Assembly (NCBI RefSeq): GCF_023336755.1
Contig: NZ_JALZWP010000012.1
Location: forward strand, 1-64,000
Origin: Roseinatronobacter domitianus
Lineage (GTDB): Bacteria; Pseudomonadota; Alphaproteobacteria; Rhodobacterales; Rhodobacteraceae
Length of the DNA stretch: 64,000 bases
Direction of reading: 5' to 3'
Below, in pieces: positions 33,387 through 42,331 of the stretch; position 1 is the stretch's first letter; each line of letters opens with the position of its first letter. The position numbers and the translations under genes were made by a program. The notes under the pieces were generated by a model. It made no database searches and was not told the origin of the DNA. It was given only the letters and a program-made list of their open reading frames with translations.

Positions 33387-34669
33387 TCCACGACGCCACA
33401 GACCCCGAAGCTGGGGAGATCGAAGCCCTCCAGCGCCTTAAACGCGAGGCTCAGGACGCACTGGAAAGCATCCGCGCCGGGTTCCTGCTCCGCCGGCCGT
33501 TTCTGGCGATGATCGCCATGCGGCTTGATCTGGTCGCGGTGATCGATGACCGTCTGCGCACGGCAGCCACGAATGGGAGCGTCATCTACTTCGATGCCCG
33601 GTTCTTCTTTGAGTGCTCCGAGGAGAAACGTCTGTTCGTCTTTGCCCACGAGGTCTGGCACTGCGCTCTTGGGCACATGTCCCGGGCCGCCGGGCGTCTT
33701 CCCAACCTCTGGAACATCGCGGTTGATCATGAAGTCAACTGCCTGCTCCAGGAGGACGGCTTCCCGCGACCGGACGATGCCGTGTACTTTGAAAAATATG
33801 ACGGGGTGAATGCGGAAAGAGTCTATGATCACCTCGTGAACTCTGGCGCGGATCTCCCGTCAGGCTTTGACCTTCACCTGCCCCTTACGGGGCTGCCAGA
33901 AGAGGGCGGCGCGGGATCAGGTGACAACACGGTGCTGATCGACACGGACTTTCGGCCCTTCGATGCCCCGCCGAGCGAGGCGCAGGCCACGCGGATGCGC
34001 CTCGAGGCCGCACGTGAGGCTACGAAACGTCATGGCACCCTGCCCGGTCTGGTCGCGTTCGAGTTGGATCAGCTGGAGCGCGCGCGCACCGACTGGAGAC
34101 CGATCCTGTCCCGCTTCGTGAAAAACGCCATGATGACCCGTCTCAACTGGTCACGACCGCAGCGCCGCCATGTCCACGCGGGTCTTTATCTCCCCAGTCG
34201 GCGGCGGGACAAAATGCGCATCGCCATCGCCGTCGATGTCTCGGGCAGCGTGTTCGATATCGCGCCCGCCTTCATCGCCGAGGCTATGGGCATCCTGTCC
34301 CAAAGCTCCGTGACGGGCATAGACCTGATGCTGTTCGATATTGCCATCCGAACACGGGCCAACCTGACCTCTCCAGATGATCTCCCCGCTATTCTCAAAA
34401 ACTGTCAGGGCGGTGGCGGAACAGACTTCCGGCCTCTGTTTGTTGACGGCCTGTTGGATGAGACTGTGGCGGCCCTGATCGTGCTGACGGACGGCTTTGG
34501 TCCCGCGCCTGACACCGCGCCCAAAACCCCGACTTTGTGGGCCCTGACCACGGACGGTGAAAAACCAGCGCCCTGGGGCGAAATGATCCGCCTGCCAGAC
34601 TTGACACCTTCCCCCGAGCGGCGGCTTCCGCGACTGTCAATGCGACATCCCCCGCGCAGCCCCCGTTGA
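33383..34669 (+). CDS. DUF2201-like metallopeptidase/vWA protein
   Basis: This 428-residue protein has an N-terminal zincin-like domain with HEVWH at about residues 89-93 and a further AVDHEVN. A C-terminal vWA-like domain follows (IAVDVSGSV near 284, TDGFG near 371), the usual fusion in DUF2201-type proteins. It overlaps the MoxR stop by four bases. MoxR plus a HExxH/vWA protein is a known pairing; the substrate is unknown. A longer frame upstream overlaps MoxR and is rejected. Confidence 0.8.
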   Translation: MIHDATDPEAGEIEALQRLKREAQDALESIRAGFLLRRPFLAMIAMRLDLVAVIDDRLRTAATNGSVIYFDARFFFECSEEKRLFVFAHEVWHCALGHMSRAAGRLPNLWNIAVDHEVNCLLQEDGFPRPDDAVYFEKYDGVNAERVYDHLVNSGADLPSGFDLHLPLTGLPEEGGAGSGDNTVLIDTDFRPFDAPPSEAQATRMRLEAAREATKRHGTLPGLVAFELDQLERARTDWRPILSRFVKNAMMTRLNWSRPQRRHVHAGLYLPSRRRDKMRIAIAVDVSGSVFDIAPAFIAEAMGILSQSSVTGIDLMLFDIAIRTRANLTSPDDLPAILKNCQGGGGTDFRPLFVDGLLDETVAALIVLTDGFGPAPDTAPKTPTLWALTTDGEKPAPWGEMIRLPDLTPSPERRLPRLSMRHPPRSPR

Positions 34670-34700
34670 CCGCACCGCCCATTTTGGAAAGACCTCGTCC

Positions 34701-35852
34701 ATGAGCATTTTTAGCTATTCAAATCACGCAGGAACCGCACTCCTGACACTGCTGGCCTTGACGTCTTGGTCTGGACGGGGCCAGGCGCAGGACATGGAGG
34801 CCGTCTGGGGTGTCTGGGGCGGGCGCGTTGGTGACGTCGAAATCAGGATGTGCGCACAATCTGAACCGGGGCAGCCATTCAACGACGACTGCGTCGCGAT
34901 CTACACGACACAGGACTACAACATCGAACTTCTGGACCGAGAGAGCAGCACGACATGGAGCCCGAGGCTTGCGCGAGAACAGATCGTCAGCCTAGCCGTC
35001 CTCGAAGATGGCTCCGTCCGTCTTGAGAGGTCCCCAGCGGACCTTTGGTCAGGTGTCCCCCTCGCCCCGATAGACGGGCCGGCTGACACCAGGCCTTGCG
35101 TCTCTGACGCCTTCAACGCGCCCCGCATCTTCCTGCCCGATCCTGTCACAAGACCTGCCGAAATGGATGGGGTGCCGTATGAGGTGGTCAGTATCATCGA
35201 CCCATCCGGGCATGGAGAGGTCACCACCTTCCGTCTTCCCGGCACCGGGGCCGGGATTGCAGCCATCAACGCGCGGCTGACCGAGGCCCTGCCGCAAGCG
35301 GCCGAGGAGGCCCCCTATTATGCCTGCACCCTCGATGCGCTCCAGGTTGGGGCGGGAAGCTTCTGGGAGCACCAGATCCAGCCCGAGTGGATAACAGACC
35401 GGTTCATCGTGGTGGAGGACGTCGAGGATGTCTTTTGCGGTGGCGCACGCCCGAGTTATGCGGTCGACTGGCGTGTATTTGATGTGGAGACCGGCGATGA
35501 AATCGACACGAGCGCATGGATCCGAGAGGACGCCTTCTACGACCTCGGACCCTATGCCGGACAGGGACCAGAAATCGGTGATTCAGAGGTGGCGAGAGGG
35601 TTTCGGGAACTGATGGTCGAGGCGTTCGCGGCAACGAACCCCAGTCAGTCCTGTCAGGATTTGCTGGACCTCGTCGAAACCTGGGACGTCAGACCAAGCA
35701 GGGAGGGACTGGTACTCACGCCATCAGACGATCTCGGGCCCGCGAGAGGATGCGCAATAGGGTTGTCCCTCTCGGTTGAGGCGATCACGCCTTACCTGAC
35801 GGATGCGGGTACTATCACTCAAGGCTATCAATCGAAACTTAGAAATCGATAA
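34701..35852 (+). CDS. secreted hypothetical protein
   Basis: This 383-residue protein has a signal peptide (ALLTLLALTSWSGRGQAQ) and a mature part with several Cys (RMCAQS, DDCVAIY, RPCVSD, YYACTL, VFCGG, SQSCQD). It resembles periplasmic proteins of roseobacters but has no assignable family. It lies 31 bases after the DUF2201 gene and could be transcribed with it. Confidence 0.6.
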   Translation: MSIFSYSNHAGTALLTLLALTSWSGRGQAQDMEAVWGVWGGRVGDVEIRMCAQSEPGQPFNDDCVAIYTTQDYNIELLDRESSTTWSPRLAREQIVSLAVLEDGSVRLERSPADLWSGVPLAPIDGPADTRPCVSDAFNAPRIFLPDPVTRPAEMDGVPYEVVSIIDPSGHGEVTTFRLPGTGAGIAAINARLTEALPQAAEEAPYYACTLDALQVGAGSFWEHQIQPEWITDRFIVVEDVEDVFCGGARPSYAVDWRVFDVETGDEIDTSAWIREDAFYDLGPYAGQGPEIGDSEVARGFRELMVEAFAATNPSQSCQDLLDLVETWDVRPSREGLVLTPSDDLGPARGCAIGLSLSVEAITPYLTDAGTITQGYQSKLRNR

Positions 35853-35927
35853 GAATATCGGGGTCGCACACTGCCATGTTTGAAATCCGTATCGGATAAA
35901 ATAAAGAAAAGAAGAGGAAAAAACAGC

Positions 35928-36674
35928 ATGACATTTCCACACACCAGTCGAATTTATTGGTACCCTGGGTCTGGGAATGACTTAATGCCGATATTGCTAA
36001 TGGCGCCAAGTTCTCACTGTTTCGGCGAGCATCTTGAAAGTAACTTTACTTCCAATAAAAAAACAGGCCTTCACCTCTGGCTCACTGATTTAGAGGGCTT
36101 AGATGATCCGCTCCGCCTCTTTGAAGCGGGGCAGCCCTATGCCAGTCTCTGGGACCAGTTCAATACTAAAATTAGCGATATTATAGTCGAAAATCACCCC
36201 AATCTGGATCTAAGTAAACGGTTTTCTGGAACGCACTTTTTAATCACGGCATATATTAGCCGTCAAGGTATTTCCGAACGCCATTGCTTTACCTACACAG
36301 TTGGCGACGCTCTCGAACTTTACAATGACTTCATCAAGCAAGATATAAATATAGTTTGGCTGACCTTGATAAAGTTCAATGCAATGTCTGGAACGATTGG
36401 ACGCATGCCGCAACTTATTAAAAGAATTATTTCGAAAAATGGAACAACCCATCCCTCTGTTCCAGATCTAATTATAAGTGATGGCTACTTCTATTGTAAG
36501 GATCTTCCTTTTGAACGGCTAGGAAGTCGTTCTTCATTTTGGGGCGATCCGCACCATCAAATTGTGAGAGGTGGTGGCGTAAGAGGCTGGGGATTTGGCC
36601 GCACCTCAACAAACTGGGCTTTACCCCGTGTCTACGATCACTACATGAGTTTTATATTGAGTGATGAACTCTAA
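35928..36674 (+). CDS. AT-rich orphan hypothetical protein
   Basis: This 248-residue cytoplasmic protein (MTFPHTSRIYWYPGSGNDLM) ends in a Gly-rich patch (RGGGVRGWGFGR). No family is recognised. Base composition is visibly more AT-rich than on either side, pointing to separate transfer. GAAGAGGA precedes the ATG; an upstream in-frame start is possible. It abuts a transposase remnant. Confidence 0.55.
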   Translation: MTFPHTSRIYWYPGSGNDLMPILLMAPSSHCFGEHLESNFTSNKKTGLHLWLTDLEGLDDPLRLFEAGQPYASLWDQFNTKISDIIVENHPNLDLSKRFSGTHFLITAYISRQGISERHCFTYTVGDALELYNDFIKQDINIVWLTLIKFNAMSGTIGRMPQLIKRIISKNGTTHPSVPDLIISDGYFYCKDLPFERLGSRSSFWGDPHHQIVRGGGVRGWGFGRTSTNWALPRVYDHYMSFILSDEL

Positions 36675-36784
36675 CAGGTCGCTGAAATAGTCCTGCCTCG
36701 ACGCGGTTACGAGAACATGATTCACCGTTGGCACGGAAACGGCGGGGTAATCCCCCCATTTTTACGGGGGCTCGGTCGTAGAAT

Positions 36785-36835
36785 TTACGCGGCCATCTTC
36801 AGTTTCTGGGCGGGTGTCATGCCGCCGTTGGAAAA
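36785..36835 (-). pseudogene. transposase 3' remnant
   Basis: Minus-strand frame reads FSNGGMTPAQKLKMAA and stops, like the end of an integrase-core transposase (IS3/IS481 type). The sequence beyond the stop includes GAGCCCCCGTAAAAATGGGG, which looks like an element end. It marks the left border of the replicon module. Confidence 0.45.
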
Positions 36836-36838
36836 GGT

Positions 36839-37069
36839 ATGTTTGCCAGAACTGCCCGTAGGGCCGATGACCCCGAGCCTGAGCAACCAAAGTCTCCTCA
36901 CTTTCTTGATCCCGATTACGAAGGACCAAGCCAAGAGGAGCTTGAACGTGCCCGCAAACTTGAGCGCGCTATCCGCGTGCACAAGAAACGCCAGGCGCGA
37001 AGAGAGGCTGAGGAGTTTCTCAAAAGGGAACGTGAGCGAGATAGGGATCGCGACGGACCGGAACGATAA
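36839..37069 (+). CDS. small highly charged hypothetical protein
   Basis: This 76-residue protein is dominated by charged residues (ERARKLERAIRVHKKRQARR). It ends right at the repeats upstream of parA. Possibly a genuine small protein of the partition region or a fragment fused at the junction. GGAAAAGGT precedes the ATG. Confidence 0.35.
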   Translation: MFARTARRADDPEPEQPKSPHFLDPDYEGPSQEELERARKLERAIRVHKKRQARREAEEFLKRERERDRDRDGPER

Positions 37070-37142
37070 CTCTAACTTTAGAGTTAAAGATAACATTAAA
37101 GTTAGAGTTAATGATATAGTTAAAGATAACGTTAGAGTTGAC
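37065..37142 (+). repeat. centromere-like repeats upstream of parA
   Basis: Repeats of GTTAGAGTT and GTTAAAGATAAC in direct and inverted order (for example TAACTCTAACTTTAGAGTTA) fill 78 bases ending 31 bases before parA. Such arrays are the partition sites of small ParA/RHH systems and serve also as par operators. Confidence 0.65.
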
Positions 37143-37173
37143 AATGTAGACGAATACGCGCACGCTTGGTCTC

Positions 37174-37902
37174 ATGTTCGTAATCACCTTCGCCAATCCG
37201 AAGGGCGGGTCAGGAAAGACGACATCCGCCATGTTGCTGGCAGAGCAGATCGCTCTGTCAGGTGGCCGTGTCGCCGTCCTCGATCTCGACCCCAATGCCA
37301 ACATCCTTGGCTGGTTCAACGCGCGCCAGTCTGAAGGGCGCTCTACGCCTTTCGGCGTCCATGCACGTCCGCAAGCTGAGGATACCGTCGCCCTCATCGA
37401 CAGCCTCGATGGCAGTGCCGACTACCTCATCATCGACCTTGAAGGGTCGAAGGATCAGATCGTGACTTACGCGCTCTCGCGCACTGATCTCTGTCTTATC
37501 CCGATGGACGGCTCTCCGATGGAGGCGCGGCAAGCGGCACAAGCCGTTCGGCTGATCGAGACGACTGGCAACATGATCCGCACACGGATTCCCTACGCAC
37601 TTCTCTTCACCAGAACGAATGCCGCCTTCCAGACGACCGATGAGCGGGATGTTCGGAGCGAGATGGAGCAAAACAACATCTCCACCTTGCCCGTGCGCAT
37701 TGCCAAGCGCGCGCCCTACACACGCATCTTTCGTGACAACGTGCTGCTTTCAGAGCTTCCTGCGATCATCGAGGCAGAGACGGAAGGCAAGTCGGCCTCC
37801 GTCACTGACAAGGCGCTCAAGCAGGTCATCTCCGCTATCGAGAACGCCCAAGACTATGCGCAGACGGTCATCGACCATCTGACGAAGGCGAGGGCGGCAT
37901 GA
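37174..37902 (+). CDS. parA: ParA partition ATPase
   Basis: This 242-residue protein has the deviant Walker A KGGSGKTT at about residues 10-17, VLDLDPNAN and YLIIDLEGS. The short form without an N-terminal DNA-binding domain is a type Ib-like ParA. It segregates the replicon together with the next gene and the repeats upstream. A four-base overlap couples the two genes. Confidence 0.92.
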   Translation: MFVITFANPKGGSGKTTSAMLLAEQIALSGGRVAVLDLDPNANILGWFNARQSEGRSTPFGVHARPQAEDTVALIDSLDGSADYLIIDLEGSKDQIVTYALSRTDLCLIPMDGSPMEARQAAQAVRLIETTGNMIRTRIPYALLFTRTNAAFQTTDERDVRSEMEQNNISTLPVRIAKRAPYTRIFRDNVLLSELPAIIEAETEGKSASVTDKALKQVISAIENAQDYAQTVIDHLTKARAA

Positions 37903-38213
37903 GCGAAAAGGCCAGCAAATACGGATTTGGAGGAGGCATTCAGCTTCCCAAACAAGAAGCGGCACCATCGCTGCCAAGACAGGAAGCCCCTGATCTGAGC
38001 AAAGCGCTCAAGGCGGGCAACGACCTTGGCTTCGTGAACCGCGAGCCATCCACGCGCCGCAAGCCAGGGCCGAAGAGAACAGAGCCGCAGGACAAGGTTT
38101 CCATTCCTGGTCCGAAGCGGATCATCGACCGCTATCGCGCCTACTGCGCGGAACGCAATCTGACCCTCTGGCAGGGTTTGGAAGACCTTCTGGACGAAGC
38201 CGAGCGCCGCTGA
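37899..38213 (+). CDS. partition partner protein (ParB/ParG-like)
   Basis: This 104-residue protein has a flexible N-terminus and a C-terminal compact region (KVSIPGPKRIIDRYRAYCAE, then LTLWQGLEDLLDEAE) of ribbon-helix-helix appearance. Position directly after parA with ATGA overlap makes it the DNA-binding partner. The stop is one base from the end of the convergent rep gene. Confidence 0.7.
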   Translation: MSEKASKYGFGGGIQLPKQEAAPSLPRQEAPDLSKALKAGNDLGFVNREPSTRRKPGPKRTEPQDKVSIPGPKRIIDRYRAYCAERNLTLWQGLEDLLDEAERR

Positions 38214-39257
38214 TCAGGGGCGGCCGCGCCGCTCAAACCATTTCCGGCAGAAGCCGACAAAGGCAGCGTCAGGGTTTCTCGGGGCTTCGGTCATCCACCC
38301 ACGCCATTCTTGTTCGAGCACATAAACGTCCCAGCCTGGCGCGGCTTCCTTCGCCTTGGCATACACGTCAGCACTCAGGCGCACGCGGGGCAGGGGCTCA
38401 GCATCGACAATATCCGAGGCGAGCAGCGTGCCCCGATTGGTGAAGGTTACGTTGTCGGACACTTCATCGAAGCGGACGTTGTAGTCGGGCAGGTGGTCAT
38501 GATCGACCAGGTGTCGCACGGCACGGCGGAACTCCTTGAGAGACGACTTCGAGCCAGACTTCTTCAGCAGCGTATCGAGACCAATCGTCCAGCTTGCCTG
38601 ACGCCCGCAATGCTTGCGCGCGATCTCATAGACCCGCCGTTCAATCGGCTTGCGCAGACGAAAATAGTCCTTGTGAAGTGTCAGAACCTCTTGCGCCTGG
38701 ATCGCGTTGAACACCCAATTTGAAAGCTCGACCTCGCACCAGAGCAGACGCCCATCCAGCCCATGCTTACGGCGGATCGAGGCCGCGTCGATCAGTCCGA
38801 ACGTGTCATATTGCTCTTCATCGCCCGTGCGGATGTTCGTGCTGATCCGAGTTCCTGACAGGCGGTCAATCGCTTCGACAAGCGCCGCATAGTCTTTGCC
38901 TGCCGTTCCTCGGTTGGTGAAGATCAAAAGGTCATGCGTGTTGATGCGCACGCGCCGCGAAACGGCCTCACCCCCCCTCAGTTTGTGCATGATCTGAGAG
39001 ATGCAGTAGATCAGGATGTCCTTGTCGTAGATCGTCGCCAAGCCCTTGTAGCTTGGCTTGATTTCGACCCAGTTGCCGTTGTGGTCATACCGTCGAACGG
39101 CCATCTCGGGCTTCTTCGACAGCGAGTAGAACGGATGCTCCATGTGCTGCATCACGTCCTTGAGCACCGCATCGGCCACATCGCAGATGAACAGGTCATG
39201 CTGCGGGTGCCGATCCGGCAAAAGGGGTAGACTCGTGTTCGGGGTTTCACACACCAT
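38214..39257 (-). CDS. repA: RPA-family plasmid replication initiator
   Basis: This 347-residue protein has HPFYSLSKKPEMAVRRYDHN, then DILIYCISQIMHKLRGG, VRINTHDLLIFTNR and FRLRKPIERRVYEIARKHCG. These are the conserved blocks of the RPA (replication initiator protein A) family of alphaproteobacterial plasmids, with winged-helix DNA binding. Start at 39257; iteron 1 overlaps the first codons, so the initiator can control its own translation and transcription. It binds the iterons next to its start to open the origin. Confidence 0.88.
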   Translation of the reverse strand: MVCETPNTSLPLLPDRHPQHDLFICDVADAVLKDVMQHMEHPFYSLSKKPEMAVRRYDHNGNWVEIKPSYKGLATIYDKDILIYCISQIMHKLRGGEAVSRRVRINTHDLLIFTNRGTAGKDYAALVEAIDRLSGTRISTNIRTGDEEQYDTFGLIDAASIRRKHGLDGRLLWCEVELSNWVFNAIQAQEVLTLHKDYFRLRKPIERRVYEIARKHCGRQASWTIGLDTLLKKSGSKSSLKEFRRAVRHLVDHDHLPDYNVRFDEVSDNVTFTNRGTLLASDIVDAEPLPRVRLSADVYAKAKEAAPGWDVYVLEQEWRGWMTEAPRNPDAAFVGFCRKWFERRGRP

Positions 39258-39366
39258 GGCATCATATTCGGGGTTTCACACACCCCCGTCAACAGGTTTC
39301 GGGGTTTTACCCACCGCCCCACCAGATTCGGGGTTTTACCCACCAAGATTCGGGGTTTTACCCACC
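39238..39366. repeat. five replication iterons
   Basis: Iterons at 39238, 39267, 39298, 39327 and 39349, each 18 bases. Two read TTCGGGGTTTCACACACC and three TTCGGGGTTTTACCCACC. The starts are 22-31 bases apart. A reversed partial copy (GGTGGGTAAAAT) lies at 39529-39540. Confidence 0.9.
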
Positions 39367-39471
39367 GATTACGAAAAATAGAGCCGATTCATCGTTTATT
39401 TTCAATGCGTTGCGAGGTTTCCAGAATCCCGTAACACTATATTTAACACATATATAACACTACACGCAGCC

Positions 39472-39480
39472 TGTGGATAA
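39472..39480. promoter_or_regulatory. origin DnaA box
   Basis: TGTGGATAA, the reverse complement of consensus TTATCCACA, about 105 bases beyond the last iteron. The DNA between (39430-39465) is AT-rich (ATATTTAACACATATATAAC) and is the likely melting region. Beyond it, 39541-39907 holds no feature I can support. Confidence 0.75.
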
Positions 39481-39907
39481 CTTCCCAAAAGCCCTGAAGT
39501 CCTGCCACTTACCGATCATGTGATGCCTGGTGGGTAAAATCCATCGGCGGCACTATCAACGCCCCGAAGCAAGAGCTCAAGCTCACCAAAGAATGAGTCG
39601 GCTCTCTGCACTTCGAACAGCGCCATTCGCTGAGAGCTGTCCTAGCGCCCATGCCTCGCCAGCAGCAAGGCACGCTGCGCTCTTCGGCGTTGCCCCTGCC
39701 AAGACCGGTCGCTTGTCGGACATCGCGATGGCGGCTCCGAAGAATGAGATCACGAATCCTGTCCTTCTCTATGGGAAGCGTGATTCGTTTTCAGGGGGGA
39801 GAGGCGTTTTTTCTCAAACCCTTAATCAGCACCGCGCGCAGCGGTTCGATTGACCAGTGTCGATGAACAGCTTATGCTTTCAGCAAAACAACGAAGGGCA
39901 GAAGAGG

Positions 39908-40207
39908 ATGAGGCATCCGGGCGCTCAGGTGCGCAAAGAATGCATTGCAAAGAACGGGCTGACAGTCACCAAGGCAGCCCGCATCCTGCATGTGGATCGC
40001 CAGACCCTCAGCAATCTCCTCAACGGTCATTCAGGGATGTCTCCCGAGATGGCAGTGCGGCTTGAGAAGGTCTTCGGCACGCCCGCCAAGGACTGGATGC
40101 AACGCCAACTCGATTATGACTACGCCCAGGTGATGAAACGGGCGGCCAAGATCACGGTGGAGCCGTTCACGCCCGCCGACGAACAACAACAAGGGGGCAG
40201 GGGATAG
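39908..40207 (+). CDS. HigA-like antitoxin/regulator
   Basis: This 99-residue protein has MRHPGAQVRKECIAKNGLT, then TKAARILHVDRQTLSNLLNG and MAVRLEKVFGTPAKDWM, the HigA-family HTH pattern. No HigB toxin gene is found beside it (39541-39907 encodes nothing similar). It ends immediately before the mod gene (no gap), so it may act as controller of the restriction-modification operon. Several in-frame starts exist upstream; this one gives the normal HigA length. Confidence 0.7.
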   Translation: MRHPGAQVRKECIAKNGLTVTKAARILHVDRQTLSNLLNGHSGMSPEMAVRLEKVFGTPAKDWMQRQLDYDYAQVMKRAAKITVEPFTPADEQQQGGRG

Positions 40208-42331
40208 ATGGCACGACTGACAGAGCAGGAACAGCAGGAAATCATCCGGTTCATCGAGGCAGGAAAGCCCCTGCCTGACAAGTACCGCTTCCTTCTGTTT
40301 GACGACAAGCGCGAGGTCGAGCTTGTCTGGAACGGCAAGACCAACGAGGTGACGAATGTTGTGTTGCCTTTCCAAACGATTGAACAGGTGGATGAGCCAC
40401 GCGCCGAGAAGCCCGAGGACACGGCGGCGCAAGGCAACCTATTCGCGATGGACAACCGAGGTCGCCAGCTTCAAGGCTGGACCAACAAACTGATATGGGG
40501 CGACAACAAGCTTATCCTATCATCGCTCAAAAGTGGCCCGATGCGCGACGAGATAGAGCGGCAAGGCGGTATCAAACTCATCTACATTGACCCGCCCTTT
40601 GATGTGGGCGCAGATTTTTCAATGGATATCGAGGTTGGAGAAGAGACGTTTACAAAGAGGCCCAACATTCTTGAAGAAATTGCGTACCGAGACACTTGGG
40701 GCAAAGGAGCAGATTCATTCTTGGCCATGCTCTATGAGCGACTTTCTCTAATGAGAGAGCTGCTGGCTGATGACGGCACGATATATGTTCACTGCGACTG
40801 GCGCGTTAACGCGTATGTCAGGTTGCTACTGGATGAAGTTTTTGGCGGACAGTACTTTCGCAATGAAATTACATGGTATTACGCGAATACTGGACTGAAA
40901 GCACGGTCAAAAAAATTTCATCAAGTTTGCGATACAATCTTTAGCTTCTCAAAAAGTGAAAACTTCAAGTTCAATCACATCTTTAAAAAGAGAAAAGATG
41001 GACAAGCAAAACAAGCAAAACGAAAATTTAATCCCATAACAAAGAAGGCCGACATGGTGCGGGATGAAAATGGAAAAATAATTTATGAAATAAGGGAAGA
41101 AATCTTGGAAAACTCCCTCTGGGAGACTGGCAGTATGAGCAATAGTCCTGAAAGAATAGGATATCCAACTCAAAAACCAGAAGCACTTATCAAAAAAATA
41201 ATCTTAGCTTCCTCATGTCCTGGTGATGTCGTCGCAGATTTCTTCGCAGGCTCAGGGACAGTCGCGAGTGTAGCCGAGCAGAATGATAGGAAGTGGATAC
41301 TGTCGGACCTTGGGAAGTTCGCCGTTCACACCACGCGCAAACGAATGATCGCTGTTCAACGCGCTTTGAAGGCGGAAGGAAAAGATTATCGCGCTTTCGA
41401 AATCCTGAACCTCGGCAAGTACGAGCGCCAGCACTATGTTGGCGTCAACACTGATTTGCGCGAAGAGCAGCGCCAGCAGCAACTTGAAGCGCGAGAGCAG
41501 GCTTTTCTAGACCTTATCTTGCGCGCCTACCGCGCCGAAAGGACAGATGGTTTTGCCAGCTTTCATGGCAAGCGCGCGGGACGGCTCGTCGCAATTGGCC
41601 CGGTGAACATGCCTGTCTCGCGGCTGTTCGTTGAGGAAATAATCCTAGAATGCCGCAAGAAGCGTATAACCAAGGTCGATATTCTCGGCTTCGAGTTCGA
41701 GATGGGGTTGTTCCCGAATGTGCTAGACGAGGCCCGCGAGAAAGGCATCGACATCGCGCCGAAGTATATCCCTCGCGATGTGTTCGATAAACGCGCGGTG
41801 GAGCGCAACCAGGTGGTTTTCCACGATGTGTCGTTCATCGAGGTCCGCCCGCACTTCAAGGGCAATACCGTAGCGGTAGAGCTGACTGATTTCTCGGTCT
41901 TCTACTCGCAGGACTCCATCGCCCACGCCGAAGCGACCTTGAAGAACAAGGCGAGCAAAATCGTCGTCGAGAAGGGCCAAATCATCAAGGTCAGCAAAGA
42001 CAAGGATGGCATCCTGACCCGTGAGCAACTGACCGAGACCTGGACCGACTGGATTGACTACTGGTCCGTGGATTTCGACTTTGAAAGCAAGCGCGAAATC
42101 GTCCGCGTCGAGGACCCTGATACCGGGGAATGGGAAGAGCAATGGACGGGCGACTACATCTTTGAAAACGAGTGGCAATCTTTCCGCACAAAGAAGGACC
42201 GTTCGCTTGAACTGAAAAGCGTGTTCCACGAATGCGCGCCAGGACGGCGCAAGATTGCGGTCAAGGTCGTGGATATCTTCGGGAACGACACGATGACGAT
42301 TGTGGATGTGAATGTCGGAGGGTCGAACTGA
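40208..42331 (+). CDS. mod: type III restriction-modification methyltransferase (Mod)
   Basis: This 707-residue protein has catalytic DPPF at about residue 127 before FAGSGT at about 346, the order of beta-class N6-adenine methyltransferases. The region between (about 215-330) is the target-recognition part and is clearly more AT-rich than the rest. The C-terminal 300 residues bind Res. TGATG overlap couples it to the res gene. It methylates the host DNA to protect it. Confidence 0.92.
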   Translation: MARLTEQEQQEIIRFIEAGKPLPDKYRFLLFDDKREVELVWNGKTNEVTNVVLPFQTIEQVDEPRAEKPEDTAAQGNLFAMDNRGRQLQGWTNKLIWGDNKLILSSLKSGPMRDEIERQGGIKLIYIDPPFDVGADFSMDIEVGEETFTKRPNILEEIAYRDTWGKGADSFLAMLYERLSLMRELLADDGTIYVHCDWRVNAYVRLLLDEVFGGQYFRNEITWYYANTGLKARSKKFHQVCDTIFSFSKSENFKFNHIFKKRKDGQAKQAKRKFNPITKKADMVRDENGKIIYEIREEILENSLWETGSMSNSPERIGYPTQKPEALIKKIILASSCPGDVVADFFAGSGTVASVAEQNDRKWILSDLGKFAVHTTRKRMIAVQRALKAEGKDYRAFEILNLGKYERQHYVGVNTDLREEQRQQQLEAREQAFLDLILRAYRAERTDGFASFHGKRAGRLVAIGPVNMPVSRLFVEEIILECRKKRITKVDILGFEFEMGLFPNVLDEAREKGIDIAPKYIPRDVFDKRAVERNQVVFHDVSFIEVRPHFKGNTVAVELTDFSVFYSQDSIAHAEATLKNKASKIVVEKGQIIKVSKDKDGILTREQLTETWTDWIDYWSVDFDFESKREIVRVEDPDTGEWEEQWTGDYIFENEWQSFRTKKDRSLELKSVFHECAPGRRKIAVKVVDIFGNDTMTIVDVNVGGSN

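Noticed and set aside
36717-37334. 205-codon plus frame across the centromere-like repeats and the start of parA
   Set aside because: It overlaps parA in another frame and owes its length to the repeats, whose translation is repetitive.
39530-39866. Small plus frames of 107 and 71 codons, considered as a HigB toxin partner
   Set aside because: Neither shows HigB/RelE features; the region behind the origin seems non-coding.
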